Source: Pelosinus baikalensis | GTDB taxonomy: Bacteria; Bacillota; Negativicutes; DSM-13327 | Assembly: GCF_020819555.1 (NCBI RefSeq) | Contig: NZ_JAJHJB010000001.1 | Span: 186,001-250,000, forward strand | Length of the DNA stretch: 64,000 bases | Direction of reading: 5' to 3' | Shown: one piece after another, positions 1 through 7,837 of the stretch | Numbering within the stretch: the stretch's first letter is position 1 | Layout: each line of letters starts with the position of its first letter | Notes under the pieces: generated by a model | Told to the model about the DNA's origin: nothing | Databases searched by the model: none | Seen by the model: the letters and a program-made list of their open reading frames with translations, nothing else | Made by a program: the position numbers and the translations under genes

Positions 1-1
1 A

Positions 2-667
2 ATGAATGAGTTTATTAATCATTGGAAAGAAATTGGTTTTAAGACCGATTGCGCTTATAGCGGATTCTTAGGCTCAGCAGAGCAAATCCAAATCGTCAAA
101 AATTTCATGCTGGATTTTAAATGCTCATTAAAAATAGTTGATCCTGTAATGGGCGATAATGGCATAATCATTAAAACCTATACACCCCAAATGTGCAGTA
201 CCATGCGAGAGCTTGCCAGTATTGCTGATATCGTTACACCAAACCTTACAGAAGCTTATATTCTTACAGGCAGAGATTATATCGATGGAGAAGTAGATAG
301 CGACACCTCTCGCAAGCTCTGTGCACAAATCATTGAAATGGGTGCTAAAAACATCGTATTAACTGGTGTGGTCAGAGGAAATTCCTTATATAACTGCGCA
401 ATGAGTGAAGATCAATCCTACTTTGAAGTAGCCGTTGATCTGCTTCCGTACCATATGCATGGTACAGGCGACCTTTTCACCAGTGTACTTACAGCAGGCG
501 TTGTAAATGGCTACACCTTAAAAGAAAGTGTAGAAAGTGCAGCTCACTTTGTACGCGATGCGATGATCGTCAGCAATGATATTGAAGATGCCTTCGATCG
601 CGGCGTTGCCTTTGAACCCATTGTCTACAAATTACGCGGCGGCCTCTATAATAAAGATTTGGCTTAG
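2..667 (+). CDS. Pyridoxal/pyridoxamine kinase-like protein (5' end outside window)
   Basis: The visible 221 residues carry ribokinase/ThiD-fold kinase signatures: VDPVMGDNG (about residues 46-54), TPNLTEA (79-85), and HGTGDLF (153-159), where the GTGD aspartate is the usual catalytic base. This combination is typical of pyridoxal/pyridoxamine kinases (PdxY/PdxK type), which phosphorylate B6 vitamers with ATP in the cytoplasm. Full-length members have about 280 residues, so some 60 N-terminal residues probably lie left of the window, and the ATG at base 2 is probably internal. A hydroxymethylpyrimidine kinase (ThiD) is a less likely alternative. Downstream lie a dispersed repeat and a hairpin. 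Confidence 0.75.
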   Translation: MNEFINHWKEIGFKTDCAYSGFLGSAEQIQIVKNFMLDFKCSLKIVDPVMGDNGIIIKTYTPQMCSTMRELASIADIVTPNLTEAYILTGRDYIDGEVDSDTSRKLCAQIIEMGAKNIVLTGVVRGNSLYNCAMSEDQSYFEVAVDLLPYHMHGTGDLFTSVLTAGVVNGYTLKESVESAAHFVRDAMIVSNDIEDAFDRGVAFEPIVYKLRGGLYNKDLA

Positions 668-681
668 TTCCTGACGCGTCC

Positions 682-800
682 TTTAAAACATATAAACATA
701 ATCGAACCACAAAGACGCAAAGGACACAAAGGGCTTTATTTATATTTTTTTGTGTACTCCTTTGTGTGCCGCATCAGCGGCATTGTGCCTTTGTGGTTCA
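682..800 (+). repeat. Dispersed repeat copy R1 (full length)
   Basis: Full copy of a roughly 118-bp intergenic repeat. It has an A+T-rich lead (TTTAAAACATATAAA), then GAACCACAAAGACGCAAAGG and ACACAAAGGG, an A+T spacer, and a right half containing GCCGCATCAGCGGC and GTGCCTTTGTGGTTC. The outer ends are inverted (GAACCACAAAGGC / GCCTTTGTGGTTC), so the element can form a long hairpin. Six more copies, all in this orientation, occur in the window. Confidence 0.9.
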
Positions 801-833
801 ATTTTTTTAACCCCTATCTGCATATATTGATAC

Positions 834-876
834 GAAAATCTGCAACGTTTTGTAAGCCTAAACGTTGCAGATTTTC
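834..876. terminator. Bidirectional hairpin between convergent genes
   Basis: The arms GAAAATCTGCAACGTT and AACGTTGCAGATTTTC are perfectly complementary around an 11-nt loop, with A/T-rich flanks on both sides. It separates the kinase gene (+) from the MFS gene (-) and can serve both. Confidence 0.75.
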
Positions 877-896
877 TCATAACCAAATATTATTTT

Positions 897-2096
897 CTAT
901 TTCAGTTCCTTACTAATCACCCCAGTGGTCTTTGGAATTTTAAAGAAGACAAGCAATCCAATCATGATCAATACGCTTCCAGTAAAAAGAAATACAGGTC
1001 CAATTCCCAGCCAAGAACTGATCATACCGCCAACAAGGGGACCTACCATCGAACCTAGATGATTTGCTGTAGTTGTAAGACCAAATATCCGCCCCTGAAA
1101 CGCTTTATCTGTCGAATTTACAGCAATTGTATTGATAGCAGGATATACGCCAACGATAAATAGACCAAAAAAGAATTGGAGTACACTAAACTGATAAATA
1201 TTGACTATAAAAAATTGTCCCATATTAAAGATCCCTGCACCGATAAAGGCAATCACTAAAATTTGAATAAACCCCTTTTTCTGCCCCAGCTTGCCCCACA
1301 TCGGTGCCGATATCGCACCAGCAATACCTGCCATACTATATATAATCCCTGCCGTTAACGCAACCCCCTCCATATTTCCCTGGAGCTCGGCAACATACAA
1401 CGTAATCAGAGGCTGCAGTGTCATACTAATCATTTGTGCACCGAAAAGCAGCAGTAGCATTTCTACTAGCTTTCGGTTATGAAATGCAATCTTCAAATCA
1501 TCCAACATACTGCCTTCACTAGGCGGTTCATTATTGACTGGCTCTTTTACCAATATGCCTACGCCAACGGTTCCTAGAAATATAATACCTGCAGCAATCA
1601 CAAAAGATAAACGCATACCGAAAAAATGTGATAAGCTTCCGCCCATTAACGGACCTAAAATTCCGCCCATTAAAAGTGTTGTCTGCATAACGCCTAAACT
1701 AAAGCCCATTTTTTCTTTTGGTACAGATGAAGCTATAATCGCCATAGATGCTGGTACAAACCCATTGGCAAAGCCCTGCAGAATTCTGACTAACAATAAA
1801 TCCACAGGATTTCTAACAAATGCGCCCAAAAAATATACGACTGCCAGGCTAAATCCAGCTCGCATAATCATACGTCGTTTACCGCTTTTATCCGCGTGTC
1901 GTCCCCAATAAGGTGCCATTATGGCCGAAACAAAAAAAGAGATGGAGAAGATAATACCTGACCACACATTTACATCACTCTGACTTACACCTATATCCAA
2001 AAGATATAATGGTAAAAACGGAATGACCATTGTATAACTTGAACCTGATAACATCACTGCAATAGATAACACCCAAAGATTTCTACGCCAACCCAA
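897..2096 (-). CDS. MFS multidrug efflux transporter, MdtG-like
   Basis: A 399-residue, 12-TM major facilitator protein. The N-terminus (RRNLWVLSIAVMLSG.., MVIPFLPLY, MWSGI-like NVWSGIIFSISF) and motif A (APYWGRHADKSGKR) match the E. coli MdtG/YceL drug-efflux branch. The second half has the motif APMWGKLGQKKG after TM7. It is expected to export drugs by proton antiport at the inner membrane; the substrate cannot be told from sequence. Translation appears to start at TTG (2094-2096) behind AGGGGGC. It is a single gene that converges on the kinase gene, and the upstream gap is about 530 bp. Confidence 0.8.
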   Translation of the reverse strand: MGWRRNLWVLSIAVMLSGSSYTMVIPFLPLYLLDIGVSQSDVNVWSGIIFSISFFVSAIMAPYWGRHADKSGKRRMIMRAGFSLAVVYFLGAFVRNPVDLLLVRILQGFANGFVPASMAIIASSVPKEKMGFSLGVMQTTLLMGGILGPLMGGSLSHFFGMRLSFVIAAGIIFLGTVGVGILVKEPVNNEPPSEGSMLDDLKIAFHNRKLVEMLLLLFGAQMISMTLQPLITLYVAELQGNMEGVALTAGIIYSMAGIAGAISAPMWGKLGQKKGFIQILVIAFIGAGIFNMGQFFIVNIYQFSVLQFFFGLFIVGVYPAINTIAVNSTDKAFQGRIFGLTTTANHLGSMVGPLVGGMISSWLGIGPVFLFTGSVLIMIGLLVFFKIPKTTGVISKELK

Positions 2097-2626
2097 TGTT
2101 TAAAGCCCCCTAAACTACCTAAAAATAATAAGAAATAGGTCCACTCTAGCCTCCTAAAAAGTTCCTAACTACATTTGATGTGTCATACTCGCTTATTTTT
2201 TAAACTATATCATAAAGAAGCCTTTGATTCCATTAAAACTCCTTTTTCTCTCAATATTAATTGCATTTTGTAACTTTCACCCCAAATCAACTACTTTGAA
2301 ATCAATTTATATTACTTATTCATATTAATTGCGCTTATTTTTAGAATATTTGTTTATTTCTGAATGTTTTCTTTGTTCAAATGTTTGGCTATGTTTGAAT
2401 TTTTAAGAAAATAGAAGTAAATTCTATCTAATTTTGTCTAATGAGCCATATGCTGGTCAGACCACCCCTTAAAGGATTTGATAATACTTCGCTAATCTAT
2501 TAAACTAAGAATTGCCTTATAGACGCAATCTATATCCTATTTTTTAAATTGTCAGTTTAATCTATATGTACACATTATTTAGAACTTTTTTACATTTGGG
2601 AAAAAAATACAGAAAGGGTTGATCTC
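2097..2626. other. Long A+T-rich intergenic region upstream of a micro-ORF
   Basis: About 530 bp with no credible ORF. The visible features are a perfect 11-bp palindrome TGGTCAGACCA at 2454-2464 and a possible weak promoter (TTGTCA near 2549, CATTAT about 18 bp later) ahead of the micro-ORF at 2627. The rest is featureless A+T-rich sequence. Confidence 0.5.
2454..2464. promoter_or_regulatory. TGGTCAGACCA palindrome (GntR/FadR-like operator)
   Basis: The perfect palindrome TGGTC-A-GACCA matches the core recognised by several GntR-family (FadR/PdhR-type) repressors, TGGTnnnACCA. No GntR gene is present in the window, so the regulator is unknown. Confidence 0.35.
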
Positions 2627-2716
2627 ATGGTTCTTCAATTAGGCGCTTTCGCTTTCACTGCCATTGCAGTAATGTTAACAGTGCTAGAAGTGGCACACCT
2701 CTCCCATCTTATTTAA
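2627..2716 (+). CDS. 29-residue hydrophobic micro-protein
   Basis: ATG at 2627 follows the Shine-Dalgarno-like AGAAAGGG at about 9 bp, and the ORF ends with TAA. The peptide (MVLQLGAFAFTAIAVM.., ending ..VAHLSHLI) is one predicted transmembrane helix with a short His-containing tail. A strong terminator starts about 50 bp downstream, so the unit looks like an independent small gene. I do not recognise the family. Small single-TM proteins of this size are often accessory subunits of membrane complexes, but no partner is adjacent. Its reality rests only on RBS, ORF and terminator architecture. Confidence 0.5.
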   Translation: MVLQLGAFAFTAIAVMLTVLEVAHLSHLI

Positions 2717-2763
2717 TCTGATAACAATAAGCTAACCATGTTCGCGTATAGTATGAGGCTATG

Positions 2764-2799
2764 AAAAACCCAAACCGTTTTCTTGCGGTTTGGGTTTTT
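2764..2799. terminator. Rho-independent terminator (bidirectional)
   Basis: AAAAACCCAAACCG and CGGTTTGGGTTTTT form a perfect 14-bp stem with an 8-nt loop and U-runs on both strands. It ends the micro-ORF transcript (+) and the 2826-3560 gene (-). Confidence 0.9.
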
Positions 2800-2825
2800 C
2801 TATGGATAGGTAGTTTGCATTTTTC

Positions 2826-3560
2826 TCAATTATTCCTTTCTTTACTAGGTAATTGGACCGCCTTATCAATTCCTGCTTCTTTGAAATAGCGAACCATGGC
2901 AGCAGCAGAAAATTTTACATTTTGTAACTTCCATAAGAAATACTCTACTGTTTCCTGCCGGATCTGAATCAACTGGTTCTCATCCCTGGAAACCATTGAG
3001 TTTTTCTCTATATGATCAATAACCTGCTGTATATAGGATACCGAAATCACATCATTGATTGGCTCTTTAAGCATATCATTGATTAACTGTCCAAAATGGT
3101 TTTGATATTGGAAAATTAGATTTTCGGGACCAAACATCGTAAAAATAATTTTTTCTAGATCATTCTTTGTAGGATGTATCAACTGATCCAATAATTGATC
3201 TTTCTCCACTAGATAAGGCAAAATTGCCAAGATATACCCTTGAGTGAGATAGCCTAATCCAGTTCCATCCTTACCAGTTGTATAATTTGAGAGATTACAC
3301 TTTTTCTGATGATGGTCCGCAATGATAAATAACCCCTCAAATAGTGATTTAGGAACCTCAATTAACCAATAATAAGTAAGACCTCTTTGCTCCAAGTCTG
3401 GCATTGCCATTATATCCTGTGTTAACATTGTGATTTCTTCTAAAAAGGTATAGTGTATATATTCTTCCCTCGAATACAGAAGTGGTCGAAATATTGGCCC
3501 TAAGAAACTTCGTGTCAAGAAAATTTTCGTTAAGCTATTTTCCCCTATGCCCCTCGCCAT
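2826..3560 (-). CDS. Hypothetical protein (about 244 aa)
   Basis: I do not recognise the family. The protein is soluble and rich in aromatic and charged residues, with no signal peptide or TM helix. It looks alpha-helical, with segments such as YYWLIEVPKSLFEGLFIIADHHQKK and YLVEKDQLLDQLIHPTKNDLEK. A region around residues 75-85 with H-H-Q-K-K-C could bind metal, but this is a guess. ATG at 3560 is preferred because AGGGTGA precedes it at normal spacing; a GTG nine bases upstream keeps the frame but lacks a spaced RBS. It is a single gene flanked by terminators on both sides. Confidence 0.6.
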   Translation of the reverse strand: MARGIGENSLTKIFLTRSFLGPIFRPLLYSREEYIHYTFLEEITMLTQDIMAMPDLEQRGLTYYWLIEVPKSLFEGLFIIADHHQKKCNLSNYTTGKDGTGLGYLTQGYILAILPYLVEKDQLLDQLIHPTKNDLEKIIFTMFGPENLIFQYQNHFGQLINDMLKEPINDVISVSYIQQVIDHIEKNSMVSRDENQLIQIRQETVEYFLWKLQNVKFSAAAMVRYFKEAGIDKAVQLPSKERNN

Positions 3561-3707
3561 ATTCTTCACCCTATCTTATTTTAAAATCCTTCTATTTAGA
3601 TGCTCACTCACTGATAACGCATTTACCACTTTACATTCTAAAATTACAGGACAATAGTTAAGGTTTCTTCATTTATCATCTAGAAATCCATAGTTTTAAC
3701 ACCGTAA

Positions 3708-3747
3708 AAAGGGGACTCTTCTACAATCATGTAGAAGAGTCCCCTTT
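3708..3747 (-). terminator. Strong terminator of the acyltransferase gene
   Basis: A perfect 18-bp stem (AAAGGGGACTCTTCTACA / TGTAGAAGAGTCCCCTTT) with a 4-nt loop. On the minus strand it is followed by TTTTTAC, so it ends transcripts from the acyltransferase locus to its right. Confidence 0.85.
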
Positions 3748-3828
3748 GACTCAAGCGTTTCACTTTCAAAATTACCGCGCAGAGAGAACATTCGTTCTCT
3801 TATGATATACATTATACTGCCATTTCTT

Positions 3829-4988
3829 TTATTTTACAACGATTTTCTCATATTTTTGAAATATTACCTTACCTATAACATATTCGGATAGCATGAAGCA
3901 AGATACTAGACAAATCGCAGACACCGAAAAATATTTGACCCACACAGAGACGTCAATTTTTTGTACCATATATGCTATTGGTAAAACGACAAATTGATGA
4001 ATATAGTAAATTCTGTAGGAATTGGCTGATAACCTGCGCCACAAATATCCTTTGCTATTAAAATCTTTATGAAAGAAACTGATAAAACCAAACACTGTAG
4101 TAAGACAGAAAAAGGAATGTAGAATGGCATGGCCTGCCTTTAATGCGATGGGTGTAGTATTGGTAAAGGTAATACGATAATAAGTAAACACTAGCATTGT
4201 AATAACAGATGCCTCATCCAATAACTAAAATGTGGCATATATCCCTCTTCCGTAAACCATCGATTTCGCCAAGCATGTATACCTAAGGCAAAATAGCAAG
4301 CACATAAAAAAAATCGAGTAGGCTGAAAAGAAATAATGTACAACCTGCTAAACCATTCATCTGCATAAAAATAAAAATTTGCGATAAAAAAAGTTGCTGC
4401 CGTAACTAGACCAAACAGCACTAAAAATACAAAAGATGGGGACGAAGCTTCTGCCTTACGTTGAAATAAGGAAGGGAAGGCTTTATAGATAGCAGCAAAG
4501 AATACAAAGAACCAGGCTAAGTCCCCTAAAAACCAATAATGAGCATGATTAAAGGTAGCAGCACTAAAGAAATTAGTAATCAAATAGGTAAAATAGGCTG
4601 GCGGTGTACTTGTACGGCTATACCAAATCATATAAGTAATTGCCGGTGCTAGAAATAGTACACCAGCAATCCAAGGAAGCACAATTCGAAAGAACTTTTC
4701 TCGTAAGAATGTACTCATCCCCTGTTTCTCTAAGACAGGCATTGTAAAATATCCGGCAAGTAAAAATAGAATCGGCATAATAAAAACATCGGTAGTCATC
4801 ACAAAAAGATTAAATACCGGATGGCTCTTTATATCAACCACATACCACCATTCAGGTGCAGGTGCCATATAACCGATAGCTACGTGGAAAACGATTACCA
4901 ATAAAATAATAAAGGCTCGCAAATTATCCATAAAGTACATCCGATTCTCCATGTTGCCCTTCGTACTCTTCTCTATGCTCTTTCCCAT
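3829..4988 (-). pseudogene. Acyltransferase-3 family membrane protein, frameshifted
   Basis: Two overlapping minus-strand frames (4191-4988 and 3829-4221) together encode one about 385-residue acyltransferase-3 (OafA/NRG-type) protein. The N-terminal part begins ..MDNLRAFIILLVIVFHVAIGY, with the family's R and H residues in TM1; the C-terminal part holds the last TM helices (YYIHQFVVLPIAYMV). The first frame stops at TAG just after YWMRHLLLQC, while the second continues as DEASVITMLVF. The lesion therefore lies between about 4193 and 4235, consistent with a single-base indel. Intact relatives O-acylate cell-surface sugars. It may be a real mutation or a sequencing error. The start at 4988 follows GAGGTGATTTTGC. 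Confidence 0.75.
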
Positions 4989-5154
4989 GCAAAATCACCT
5001 CATTTTATTCTTTACCAACTATAAGTTCTTCTTCAATGGGTACATGATTCTACATGAAACAGTTTAATACCTGTCAAGACCTACATCTTATCCTTGCATT
5101 TTTTATGTCATTCACATAAACTTAAAGCAATATATTTAAGAGTGAGGTTCATAT

Positions 5155-5907
5155 ATGAAATTAATATCATGGAATGTAAATGGTTTAAGAGCATGCCTTT
5201 CAAAAGGCTTTGAAGATTTCTTCAACACTGCAGATGCTGATATCTTTTGCATACAAGAAACAAAAATGCATCCTGACCAAGCCGAAATTGGACTTATCGG
5301 ATACGAAAAATATTGGAATAGCGCTGTAAAAAAGGGATACTCCGGTACTGCCGTTTTTACACGCATAACACCATTATCTGTTATCTATGGTTTGAATATA
5401 GAAGAGCATGACCAAGAAGGCCGCCTCATCACCTTGGAGTTTGAAAATTTTTTTCTTGTAAATGTCTATACTCCCAACTCTAAGCGAGAACTCCTCCGCT
5501 TGGACTACCGTATGAGATGGGAGGATGAATTTAGAACCTATCTTATCACTCTGAATCAGAGTAAACCTGTCATTATTTGCGGCGATATCAATGTTGCTCA
5601 TCAGGAAATCGACATTAAGAACCCAAAAACCAATCGACGCAATGCCGGGTTCACGGATGAGGAAAGAGATAAAATGACAGCTTTATTAGAAGCTGGCTTT
5701 ACCGACACCTTTCGCCATATATATCCTGATAAAATCGATGCCTATACCTGGTGGTCCTATATGATGAATGCCAGAGCCCGCAATATCGGTTGGCGTATTG
5801 ACTACTTTCTAGTGTCTAACACATTAAGAGAGGCTATTAAAGAGGCTACCATTTATCCTGATGTCATGGGCAGTGACCATTGCCCAATTGGATTGGAAAT
5901 CTTTTAA
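5155..5907 (+). CDS. xth: Exodeoxyribonuclease III (AP endonuclease)
   Basis: A full-length 250-residue member of the EEP nuclease family. It has WNVNGLRA (N7), QETK (metal-binding E35), YTPNS, GDINVAHQEIDIKNP with the catalytic Asp/Asn pair, a WRIDYFL segment, and the terminal GSDHCP (catalytic D-H). It cleaves DNA 5' of abasic sites and degrades 3' ends, acting in base-excision repair in the cytoplasm. GAGTGAGGT precedes the ATG. It is monocistronic, followed by a dispersed repeat and a shared terminator. Confidence 0.95.
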   Translation: MKLISWNVNGLRACLSKGFEDFFNTADADIFCIQETKMHPDQAEIGLIGYEKYWNSAVKKGYSGTAVFTRITPLSVIYGLNIEEHDQEGRLITLEFENFFLVNVYTPNSKRELLRLDYRMRWEDEFRTYLITLNQSKPVIICGDINVAHQEIDIKNPKTNRRNAGFTDEERDKMTALLEAGFTDTFRHIYPDKIDAYTWWSYMMNARARNIGWRIDYFLVSNTLREAIKEATIYPDVMGSDHCPIGLEIF

Positions 5908-5923
5908 GAAAACATTGTACAGT

Positions 5924-6034
5924 CTTAAAAAATAAAACGATTGAACCGCGAAGTTACGAAGACTGCAAAGAGAACGGATAAAGAAAAGGAACCACAAAGG
6001 CGCAAAGGACACAAAGGGTTCTATTTATATTTTT
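5924..6034 (+). repeat. Dispersed repeat copy R2 (rearranged)
   Basis: A diverged left portion (TTGAACCGCGAAGTTACGAAG) is followed by a second, well-conserved left half (GAACCACAAAGGCGCAAAGG, then ACACAAAGGGTT). The palindromic right half is missing. Orientation is the same as the other copies. Confidence 0.8.
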
Positions 6035-6077
6035 AAAGCTCCTGTAAAGTTATCCATGGACTTTGCAGGAGCTTTTT
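6035..6077. terminator. Bidirectional terminator (xth / MFS)
   Basis: AAAGCTCCTGTAAAGT pairs with ACTTTGCAGGAGCTTT with a single G-T mismatch, followed by TTTTT on the plus strand. It sits between convergent genes directly after repeat R2. Confidence 0.85.
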
Positions 6078-6109
6078 CCTATAGCCGCGATCAGCAATAT
6101 TAGTACCAG

Positions 6110-7321
6110 TTATTCTTTGGACAGCAAACAGGCTGCTGCCCGTTCTTTTTTCAAGGTCAAAGCAGGTATCGCCAAACTAACTAATATAAGAGTTACACCA
6201 AATAGATAGGGTAAATTAATGTGAATATCAAATAAGATACCTGCAATGGATGGGCCAATGATAATTCCCAAACTAGTGTAAGTATTACTTATTCCAGCCA
6301 CAAAACCTTGTTCTTCACCTGCCATCTTGGATAATAACGTATTAATTGCGGGGCGTAAAATGGAAGTGAAGGCAATATGAAGTGTTGTTACAAGAAGTAT
6401 GTACCAAAAGCTCCCTGGAAGCAGCATTAGTGCTAAAGATGCTGCTGATAAAACCAAACTCATATTGATAACCCGTTTTTCGCCAAAGCGGCGGAGCAGC
6501 CAATCAATCAATAGTGCCTGGACAAGAACACCCATTAACACACCTACCGTAAGTAGAATCGCTATATCCTTAGGTGTGTATCCATATTTTACATCCACAT
6601 ACAGCCCAAAAACCACTTCCACACTCACTAACCCAAATGTCAAAATAAAAATCAATACCAGTAAAAATAAGTAGGGAGCCTTAAAAGACAACGCAACCTG
6701 CGAGAAGATATTTTCACTTTTTCGCAGTGAATTTCTAGCAAGTAATTGTTTCTCTTGGGATAAAGTCTCAGGTAACAGCAAAAAAGCTGCGGCCATGGAG
6801 AAGGCGGAAGCAGCCGAAGCCACATAAAAGGGAAGGCGTAAGCCATATTCAGCCAAAAAACCTCCAATGCCAGGCCCAATTACAACACCAAAAGACATAG
6901 CTGCTCCTATCCAGCCGAGGCTTTTGCCGCGATTTTCCTCTGTGGTGATATCTGCCACATAGGCCGTAATTGCCGGAGTTGTAAAGGCAATACCGATTCC
7001 ACCAATCAATCTGGATACATACAGCATCCACAACTCGTTAGCCACACCGAAAAGATACTGTGATACACTAAATAAACCGATTCCAGAAACAATGATAATT
7101 TTGCGCCCATACTGATCCGCCCACTTACCTGCAAGAGGTGAAAATAAAAATTGGGTGAATCCCATTGCCGACACCAAATAACCAAGAGTGGCGTTATTTA
7201 CCCCAAAATCCTGCACAAATTTAGGTAAAATGGGGATGATCAGCCCCACCCCCACTTGAGCAATAAACATATTCACAATTAAGATCTTAAGTGGCATTTT
7301 AGAATATTTCAACTTACTCAT
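6110..7321 (-). CDS. MFS transporter, NorA/Bmr-like, divergent from the TonB receptor
   Basis: A 403-residue, 12-TM MFS drug:proton antiporter-type protein. Motif A is GKWADQYGRK in loop 2-3, and the antiporter motif C appears as FGVVIGPGIGGFLAEYG in TM5. ATG at 7321 is chosen because AGGA lies at about -11 and the protein then starts just before TM1; the frame stays open to 7417 without a better RBS. It shares a control region carrying a Fur-like box and two TetR-type palindromes with the TonB-dependent receptor gene. An exporter of a siderophore or related compound is therefore plausible by context, while a general drug pump is equally possible from sequence alone. Confidence 0.75.
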   Translation of the reverse strand: MSKLKYSKMPLKILIVNMFIAQVGVGLIIPILPKFVQDFGVNNATLGYLVSAMGFTQFLFSPLAGKWADQYGRKIIIVSGIGLFSVSQYLFGVANELWMLYVSRLIGGIGIAFTTPAITAYVADITTEENRGKSLGWIGAAMSFGVVIGPGIGGFLAEYGLRLPFYVASAASAFSMAAAFLLLPETLSQEKQLLARNSLRKSENIFSQVALSFKAPYLFLLVLIFILTFGLVSVEVVFGLYVDVKYGYTPKDIAILLTVGVLMGVLVQALLIDWLLRRFGEKRVINMSLVLSAASLALMLLPGSFWYILLVTTLHIAFTSILRPAINTLLSKMAGEEQGFVAGISNTYTSLGIIIGPSIAGILFDIHINLPYLFGVTLILVSLAIPALTLKKERAAACLLSKE

Positions 7322-7478
7322 TTGCAAAAATCCTACTTTCATAAAGTATTTAAAATTTCCTTGCTCATTGTCTTTTATAGCGAGTGAATCAATCCCATGC
7401 CTCTGTGATATATACATAACCTAAAAATAAAATATAATTTAGTATTGACTAACATTTTTGAAACGACTATAATCTTAA

Positions 7479-7496
7479 TTGATCATGATTATCATC
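7479..7496. promoter_or_regulatory. Fur-like box
   Basis: The minus-strand reading GATGATAATCATGATC differs from the Fur consensus core (GATAATGATAATCATTATC) at one position in the central 15 bases. The location between an exporter and a TonB receptor fits iron control. Confidence 0.55.
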
Positions 7497-7520
7497 TTCA
7501 ACAGGTTAACATCTTATCAC

Positions 7521-7540
7521 TTTGACTGTCGTCAGTCAAA
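7521..7540. promoter_or_regulatory. TetR-type operator candidate O1
   Basis: TTTGACTG-TCGT-CAGTCAAA has perfect 8-bp inverted arms around TCGT. The same core recurs at 7728-7743, and a related palindrome lies at the tetR promoter (13154-13171). Confidence 0.6.
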
Positions 7541-7727
7541 TCAATGGGATATTGATCCATCAATCTGATTGATGACCCGTATATTATATTTCTTTTTTTT
7601 GCTAACCGTCAAATAAATAATTCACGTATCTCCTGCTATTTATATTCTCTAACTATTTTTCACTGTGATACGGGAAAAGAAAGGTGTGTGCTATGAAGAA
7701 ATAAAACATATATTTTTTACAATATAC

Positions 7728-7743
7728 TGACTGTCGTCAGTCA
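7728..7743. promoter_or_regulatory. TetR-type operator candidate O2
   Basis: TGACTG-TCGT-CAGTCA is a second copy of the O1 core, about 95 bp before the receptor's start codon. Confidence 0.6.
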
Positions 7744-7837
7744 ATTAGTCAGCACAGTTGTTATTTCCTCATAATTTATTACATAAGGTCATTATCTATT
7801 TTATAATTACAATAACGGAAAATAAGGAGAGATCACC

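Larger units (their letters stand above)
7322..7837. other. Divergent control region of the uptake island
   Basis: About 500 bp between the MFS exporter and the TonB receptor. It holds a Fur-like box (7479-7496), two identical-core TGACTG-TCGT-CAGTCA palindromes (7521-7540, 7728-7743) and a three-codon start-stop ORF (ATG AAG AAA TAA at 7693) behind AAAGGTGTG. No clear sigma70 promoter was identified, and nothing longer is coding. Confidence 0.6.

Noticed and set aside
682..800. Insertion sequence
   Set aside because: The repeat encodes no transposase and shows no clear target-site duplication; it fits a small non-coding dispersed repeat better.
1534..1911. 125-codon plus-strand ORF opposite the MdtG-like gene
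   Set aside because: Antisense shadow of a clear MFS protein, with low-complexity Pro/Ile/Lys composition.
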